The notes under the pieces are model-generated. The model worked only from the letters and a program-made list of their open reading frames with translations, did no database searches and was not told the origin of the DNA. A stretch of 64,000 bases of DNA from Heterohyrax brucei (Eukaryota; Chordata; Mammalia; Hyracoidea; Procaviidae). A program made the position numbers and the translations under genes. The stretch spans positions 65,559,296 to 65,623,295 of the forward strand of contig CM053142.1 in the NCBI GenBank assembly GCA_028571685.1, in the 5' to 3' direction. Below are positions 58,453 through 64,000 of this stretch, in pieces (position 1 is the stretch's first letter; each line of letters begins with the position of its first letter).

Positions 58453-59452
58453 AAGAAGGTACACAGTACTTCATCTTCTTTAGATGCAACCCTGAGCCCC
58501 ATCCTGCCAAGCTGGTGGTTAATGCAATCTTCATTATTATTGGGAGTTCTCAGGTCCAGGATAAGGTGAAATCAGAGGAGTCCTATATAGAGCAATACAC
58601 ATAGGAGAGGTGCATCAAGTTTTTCAGTCTAACCATTCACAGTTGATATGCTCACTGTCCAAACCTGGTGATCCCTTGGGGCCACCAGAAGATTTCTGTG
58701 TCAGTTTTGGACATAGGAGTACTTTCTGAAGCTTGAAGTCCTGGAGCTCTAGAGTCTGCATTGAGCCTCCTAGAGGTATATCCTCTGAGGTCATATTATA
58801 CTGAGAACAAGAAATCACTGGTCCTTTGAAGTTTGCGGGGACCTATTTTACCCCTCTTTTCTCTGCTTTTTCTGATCCTTCAGCTTCAGCTTTTCCTGTC
58901 ACCAAAGAGTCTCTTTCTGCCCTCCACCAAAACAATCCCAACACTGAGTTCAGAATTCCTAAAATGGAAGTGGGAAAGAGAAGTTTTCCATACGAAACTT
59001 GCTGTTAGCCCAGCTCCCTAAACAGCTTAGACTAGGGCTCACAGATGTCTGGCCATCTTCTTAGTGGAGGTGGGTGGGGGTGGGAGACAAAAAGAGAAAA
59101 AGTGCAGATCTCTGTGAAATATCCTGACATAAAGCCCATGATCACTGGTGGACTAAGAAGACCACAGAAAGAAGGTGGAACTGTGCTCTATTCTGGTCCA
59201 AGCCCCCAAGTCTCTGAGCCTCTTAGCTTGCCTCCTGTGTCTAGTTTTTTATTTTGTAGTCATTCCTGCTTTGGTAGTTGGAGTTGTCTACTTGAAATAC
59301 AACTTCATCCCTTCAATTGTCTGTTGAAAAAGATTCAGAAGGATACTGTATGTCTGGAATTAGAAAGTGGTAATGGTGCACAATATTGTGACTATACTAA
59401 AAACCACTATATTGAGTACTATCAAGGGTAAATTTTATGGTGTGTGAATTAT
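58453..59452. other. Unassigned
   Basis: No repeat is recognised. A 128-codon frame at 59045-59431 has no domain-like features. Confidence 0.4.
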
Positions 59453-59592
59453 GCTGTTAGTTGCCCTTCAGTGAGTTCCAACTCATGGCAGTTCCATGTG
59501 TGCAGAGTAGAATTGCTCCAGAGGGCTTTCAAGGCTGTGACTTTTTGGAAGCAGAACACTGCTTCTCATGAGTGTTACCACTGCCTCCCTTA
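59453..59592 (-). repeat. AfroSINE, long form, partial
   Basis: Reverse tail 'agttgcccttcagtgagttc' and body 'ggctgtgactttttggaagc' remain; the head is lost. Confidence 0.7.
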
Positions 59593-59594
59593 AA

Positions 59595-60045
59595 GTTAAA
59601 TGCCAGATCTTTAAGGTTTCCCACAATATGATCCTTGTTTATTTCTTCAGCCTTATTTTATCTTCCACTACTTAGCTCTCTGCTCTTCACCCCACACTCC
59701 GTTGTCCTCCGCAACTCTGCTCACACTATTTTCCTCTGTCTGAATTCCTTTCCTTCTCACCTTTATGAGCTTCTATATTCTACTTTCTATAAGATCAGTG
59801 AAAGTCCTATCTCCTTAATGGACCACTCTCTGAAAACTCTAGCCTTTCTTAGTTTTGTCAGGCTCTAAACCCCTTCTGCATTTACAATAGTCCCACTTTG
59901 CCATAAATTTTGTTATACTGACATTTCCTTGAGTGAAAGGGCACTTCTTTTGTATCTTTATAACCCAGCACAGTTCCTGGTGCTGGATAGACACTAAAAT
60001 AAGTGAATGAGTGAATGAATGCATTGTAGTTTTACTAATCTCTAA
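59595..60045 (+). repeat. L2 3' end
   Basis: 'aaggtttcccacaatatgat', 'ctctgtctgaattcctttcc', 'cagcacagttcctggtgctg' and closing 'gagtgaatgaatgc' follow the L2 3' region. Confidence 0.5.
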
Positions 60046-61064
60046 ATGGTACATGTGTGCTTGCCTTGTTTTTTTCAACTAGACTGTATGATCCTGCAGG
60101 CAAGGGCTATGTCTTTACCCAAGATTTAGCACTAGTTCAGAACAGGATGCATGGTTGACCTCAGCAAGTTGACTGCACAGCTGTTTGATTACCTGGTGAC
60201 TTACAGAGAGAGTTGCCCCTTTTACACTTTGCTGGTGATGGCCTGGGAAGGGAGGACATGAAGAAGCAGAAAGAGTCCCCAGGATGCCTGGGTGTATGGC
60301 GGTTTCTCCACCCTTAACCACAAATGGTTCGTTGTCCACTGCCTTTGGCTTCCACAACAGCCTTTGGAAACAGATGTAGCAATTTCCCCCTCGGGACTTA
60401 TTTTTAAAATGGGTGGTGGAGAATGTTTGCCGGAAAGGGGGTTAGACAGAGCTGAGAGATCTGTGCTGCCTGGTGTATGGGATGAATGCTGTCTGAAAGG
60501 AGATACAGTGGTTGGTCCTTAATTTGGGGCCTCTACTCCTTTGGGAGAAGAAACCAGGCCAAAGAGAAAGGATGACTTGTCCAAAAGAGATCACAGGTTC
60601 CATGAAGATAAAATCTTCTAGTCAGACACTGTTTTCCCTGGCTCTTCATTTTTAAGACTAGGGCTAGACCAGTAAGAGAGCTACTCACCTTTCATTCACT
60701 CAGTGCAAACACTAGGTTCATTGAATGCCTATGTATGTCAAGTATTTTTCTAGGTAGTAAGTATTAAAGTATGCATCTGACATATTGTCTGCCCTCCAGA
60801 AGCTTGTAGACAATTGAGAGAAGACAGACAAGTCAGCGTTAGTGTGGTAAGTTTAAAAATACAGGCAATAGGAAATTCAGGGAATAATTCTTTGAAGAAT
60901 AGTATCTAAGATGAGATTTAGTGACAGATTGAAGTTAGGCAAAGGAGGAAGTCATTCCAAACAGGGAATAGAACTCAAGAAGATGTACTCGAAAGTACAG
61001 AACTCAAAAGTTGAGAAAAATATCATGTTCACAGATTTGTAGGTAGTTCACTTGTCTATAGCAG
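60046..61064. other. Mostly unassigned
   Basis: 60700-60850 ('cattgaatgcctatgtatgt' to 'ccctccagaagcttgtagac') resembles an ancient mammalian repeat that I cannot name. Nothing else is recognised. Confidence 0.35.
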
Positions 61065-61280
61065 CATCACCAAATGGTGGTCCTTTGGCCACATCCAGCC
61101 AGCCACCTGTTTTTGTAATTAAAGTTTTATTTGAGCACAGTCCCATCTGTTCATTTACACACTGTCCATGACTGATTTTGTGCTACAAATGAGGAGTTGA
61201 GCAGTTGCCACAGAGAACATACGCCTCTGATGCCTACAAATATATACTATCTGGTCCACTACAGAGAAGTTTTCTAACTG
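61065..61280. mobile_element. Old placental DNA-transposon-type MITE, second copy
   Basis: Shares 'gtaattaaagttttatttga', 'gaggagttgagcagttgcca' and 'atactatctggtccacta' with 51640-51815. Confidence 0.5.
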
Positions 61281-61611
61281 TTTTAGTTTAAGTGAGGGCT
61301 ATGGAAACTGGCAAGAAATGCGAGTGGAGAATTAATTAGGAGGCAGACTATGAAAAGCATTTAAACGTGGCTTCATTCCTCATTCTGAAAGCAATCTTAG
61401 AGTAACTGAAGTATTTTAAGCAGGAAAACAATGATATTTTCTTTCCAGGTAATTAGGGTGGGATAAAGAAAGAAGATGCAAAACTGGAGTCCAAGAAACA
61501 AGTTTTTGGGAGGATGTTATCTAGGAGTGAACTGATGGCCTGGTTTAAGACACCTATGATATGGAAAGAAATAAATCTGAAAGATAACACGGAGGATTTG
61601 TTAAGATATGA

Positions 61612-61648
61612 GTCGGATCCGACTCGACGGCACTTGGCTTTGGCTTGG
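61612..61648 (+). repeat. Orphan SINE/RTE tail (37 bp)
   Basis: 'gagtcggatccgactcgacg' followed by 'gcacttggctttggcttgg' is the conserved AfroSINE/RTE 3' tail with no body. CpGs are intact, unlike most copies here. Confidence 0.6.
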
Positions 61649-61892
61649 GAGTATTAGGGCCGGTCTCCTAGGGAAACCTGCTCCTCGGAATTTTTCTAAA
61701 ATGAGGAAGAGGTGATAGTGACCCTTTGACACTACTTGATTTGTCTCATTTACTCGAGTGCAACACACCAGTCATTCTTGTTCAGGGTACATGTTTTTTC
61801 TCCCATAGTCTATTTAGACTCAAAATTTTATTACTTGAGTGGAATATAGAAATCTTGTCATCACATAGGCCCCTTTACCCTCCTCCTTGAAA

Positions 61893-64000
61893 AAAAGTGT
61901 ATTGTGCTTCAAGTGAAAGTTTACAACCCAAATCAATTTGCTAGGTAAACCACCCCCCACATCATTATGTAACCCTAGCTGCCCTGCCCCCCTCCCATAA
62001 CAGCACATTCCTGCTTTCCACCCTGTACTTCCCGTATCCTTTCAGCCCACTCCTGCCCCACTTCACCTCTCATCTCATCTCTAGAAAGGAACTGCTCAGG
62101 CAGCCTCATGTATATACGAGGTCCAACAATTAAGTGCTCAGACTTAATTGTACCATTGTCTGTGAGGGAGGTTGTAGGCAGTAAACAAATAACTGTACTC
62201 TAACACTTTCACTACTCACCTGATCTGGGCCCCAGTGACTTTTTCATAATATTGAAAGGATGACAATTTGATAACATTCAAGACATCAAAAGTATACAAA
62301 GACAGCTCTGATAGCCATTCCAGAAAAAGAGTTCCAAGATTGCTTTGAAGGGTGGACTAGGCACTGGTGTCAGTGCACAGTTTCCCAAGGGAAGTACTTC
62401 AAAAGTGACCACAGTGATATTCAACAGTGAGGTATGCAGCATTTTTTCTAGGATGAGTCCATGAGCTTAATTGGCAGACCTTGTATTTAAAACAAGAAGG
62501 ATATTCTTCACTAACATTACTCTATGTCTTACACAGTCCAGTCCAATCTTTGAAGAATTGGCTTTGGTACTGGTTTCAGCTCTGGACTAACAGAGATTCT
62601 GGGGGCCATGTCTTCAGGGAACCCTCCAATCTGATGGACCATCAAGTGTGGTCTTTTAATAGTGTTCTATTTCTACCCACCCATTTGTTTCCCACTACAT
62701 CAGGGACTTTATGTTATGTTCCTTGTTGGGGCAGTCAGTGGTGGTGGCTGGGCACCATATAGTTCTTTTGGTTTCCTGCTGATGTAGTCTCTGGATTATA
62801 TGATACCTTCTGTTTGCTGGGCTCATATTTTCCTCATGTCTTTGATGTCCTGTTTCACCTCTGCTCCAGGTGGATTGGCACAAATTGATGCTACTTACAA
62901 GGTTACTTGCTAGCTTCTAAGACCCTAGACGCCACTCACCAAAGTGGTATGCAGAACATTTTCTTAAAAAAAAAAACAAAAAACTTATGCCAGTTAGCCT
63001 AGATGTCCCCTAAAGTACAGTCTCCAAGACCCCTGTTCCGCTACTCTGTCATTCAAAATGTTGGGTTGTATTTAGAAAACCTTTTAGCTTTTGTAGTCCA
63101 GTTGTTCTACTGTGTGCTGTCACTCCCTTCACTTAACCCAATACCTATCTAGCATTTAAACTATGAATACTACTCCCCCTCCCTCTCCACCCTTATAATT
63201 GTAAAAGGTTTTCTTCTGTGCTTAAACATTTTCTTAAGTCTTTATAGTGGTGTTTTCATACAGTATTTGTCCTTTTGGAACTGACTTTCTTCACTCAGCG
63301 TAATGTCTTCCAAATAACTCCATGTTACAAGATGGTTCCTAAAATTATCACTGTTCTTTATCATTGTATAGTATTCCATTGTGTGAATATAACAGTTTGT
63401 TTATCCATTCACTCATTTACAGGCATTTAGGTTGATTCTTTTTTCTGTTGTGGATAGTGCTACAATGAACATTGATGTGCATGTATTTGTTGGTGTGACA
63501 GCCCTTATTTCTCTAGAATATACTATAAGAAGTGGAATTGCTGGGTCATATGGTATTTCTATTTCTAGCTTTTTAAGGAAGCACCAAATCTATTTCCAGA
63601 GTTGTTATGTCATTTCCCACCAACAGTTTGTAAGAGTTCCAGTCTTCTCCAATGTTTATTATTTTGTGTTTTTTTAATGCCAGCCTTGTTGGGGTTAGAT
63701 GGTAGCTCATTATAGTTTTGATTTGGATTTCTTTAATGGCTAATAATCATGAGTATTCCCTCAGTATTTGTTAGTGTCTTCGGTGAAGTGTCTGTTGAAA
63801 TCCTTTGCCCATTTTTCAATTGGGTTATTTGTGTTTTTATTGTTCAGGTTTAGCAGGAACTTGTAGATTATGGAGATTAAGTGCCGATCAGAATCATGAT
63901 AGCCAGAAATTCTGTCCTACTCTGTAGGTAGTCTTTTTACTCTTTTGGTGAAGCTTTTGGATAAGCATATGCATTTGATTTTTAGTTCTCAGGTATCTAT
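61893..64000 (-). mobile_element. L1 3' UTR and ORF2 C-terminus, running off the window
   Basis: The 3' tip 'aaactttcacttgaagcaca' (minus) lies near 61.9 kb, then the 3' UTR up to about 63.3 kb, then antisense ORF2 C-terminal sequence to the window end. A mariner derivative interrupts the 3' UTR at 62117-62483. The element continues beyond 64000. Confidence 0.85.
62117..62483 (+). mobile_element. Mariner deletion derivative with terminal inverted repeats
   Basis: The ends cgaggtccaacaattaag and (reversed) caaggtctgccaattaag are inverted repeats of about 28 bp. The element sits between TA dinucleotides (62115-62116 and 62484-62485), the mariner target rule. Inside, a plus-strand frame keeps the transposase C-terminus ('AIPEKEFQDCFEGW', then 'SQGKYFKSDHSDIQQ'), so it arose by internal deletion of a full mariner. 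Confidence 0.85.

Noticed and set aside
1-64000. Exons of FGF23 or C12orf4, the expected neighbours of FGF6
   Set aside because: I looked for their characteristic coding segments in the open frames and found none. They are probably outside the window.
1-64000. CRISPR arrays, operons, phage or plasmid modules
   Set aside because: Regularly spaced direct repeats are absent; all repeated sequence is explained by mammalian interspersed or simple repeats.

Overview
This is eukaryotic, mammalian DNA. Split exons, GT-AG splice sites and dense interspersed repeats exclude a bacterial or viral source. The repeats narrow the lineage. About thirty copies of a tRNA-derived SINE whose tail shares the motif 'atgagtcggaatcgactcgacgg' match AfroSINE, and they sit with RTE-type LINEs sharing that tail and a lineage-specific L1 with a long 3' UTR. 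This points to an afrotherian genome, most likely elephant or another paenungulate. The species call is an inference from remembered consensus sequences, not a database match.

The only protein-coding gene I can support is FGF6 (fibroblast growth factor 6), on the minus strand. Its three coding exons are complement(30057..30402), complement(28307..28410) and complement(16063..16239). They join in frame (346 + 104 + 177 nt) into a complete 208-residue secreted FGF plus stop, with consensus splice sites at every junction. The rest is intron or intergenic DNA. In human the neighbours are FGF23 and C12orf4; no exon of either is visible, which fits the usual tens of kilobases between them.

Layout: 0.3-3.5 kb holds two MaLR-like solo LTRs, an L1 3' UTR, SINEs and a MER20-like element. 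2.8-7.45 kb is one old RTE LINE (minus) broken by an LTR, three L1 tails and a SINE. 8.3-10.8 kb is L1 sequence with a 76-bp tandem duplication. 11.4-16.06 kb is mostly unique DNA downstream of FGF6. 16.06-30.4 kb is FGF6, whose introns carry SINEs, L1 tails, MIRs and one RTE fragment. 30.4-34 kb is the 5' flank with promoter-like motifs and two MIRs. 35.4-35.9 kb is a pair of inverted mariner remnants. 36.7-40 kb holds L2, HAL1/L1 and a possible LTR. 41.8-43 kb is a SINE cluster. 43.1-49.2 kb is a long L1 (minus) that has lost its reverse-transcriptase core. 50.7-51.3 kb is an MLT1-like LTR. 53.5-58.1 kb holds two RTE LINEs tail to tail, forming a large inverted repeat. 58.2-61.3 kb holds MIR, L2 and SINE pieces. 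61.9-64 kb is an L1 3' end interrupted by a mariner deletion derivative and running off the window.

I found no operon-like system, CRISPR array, convincing RNA gene or new protein family. The most interesting signals concern how young SINEs sit around FGF6 exon 2: a SINE-made cryptic 3' splice site, and inverted SINEs on both sides of the exon.
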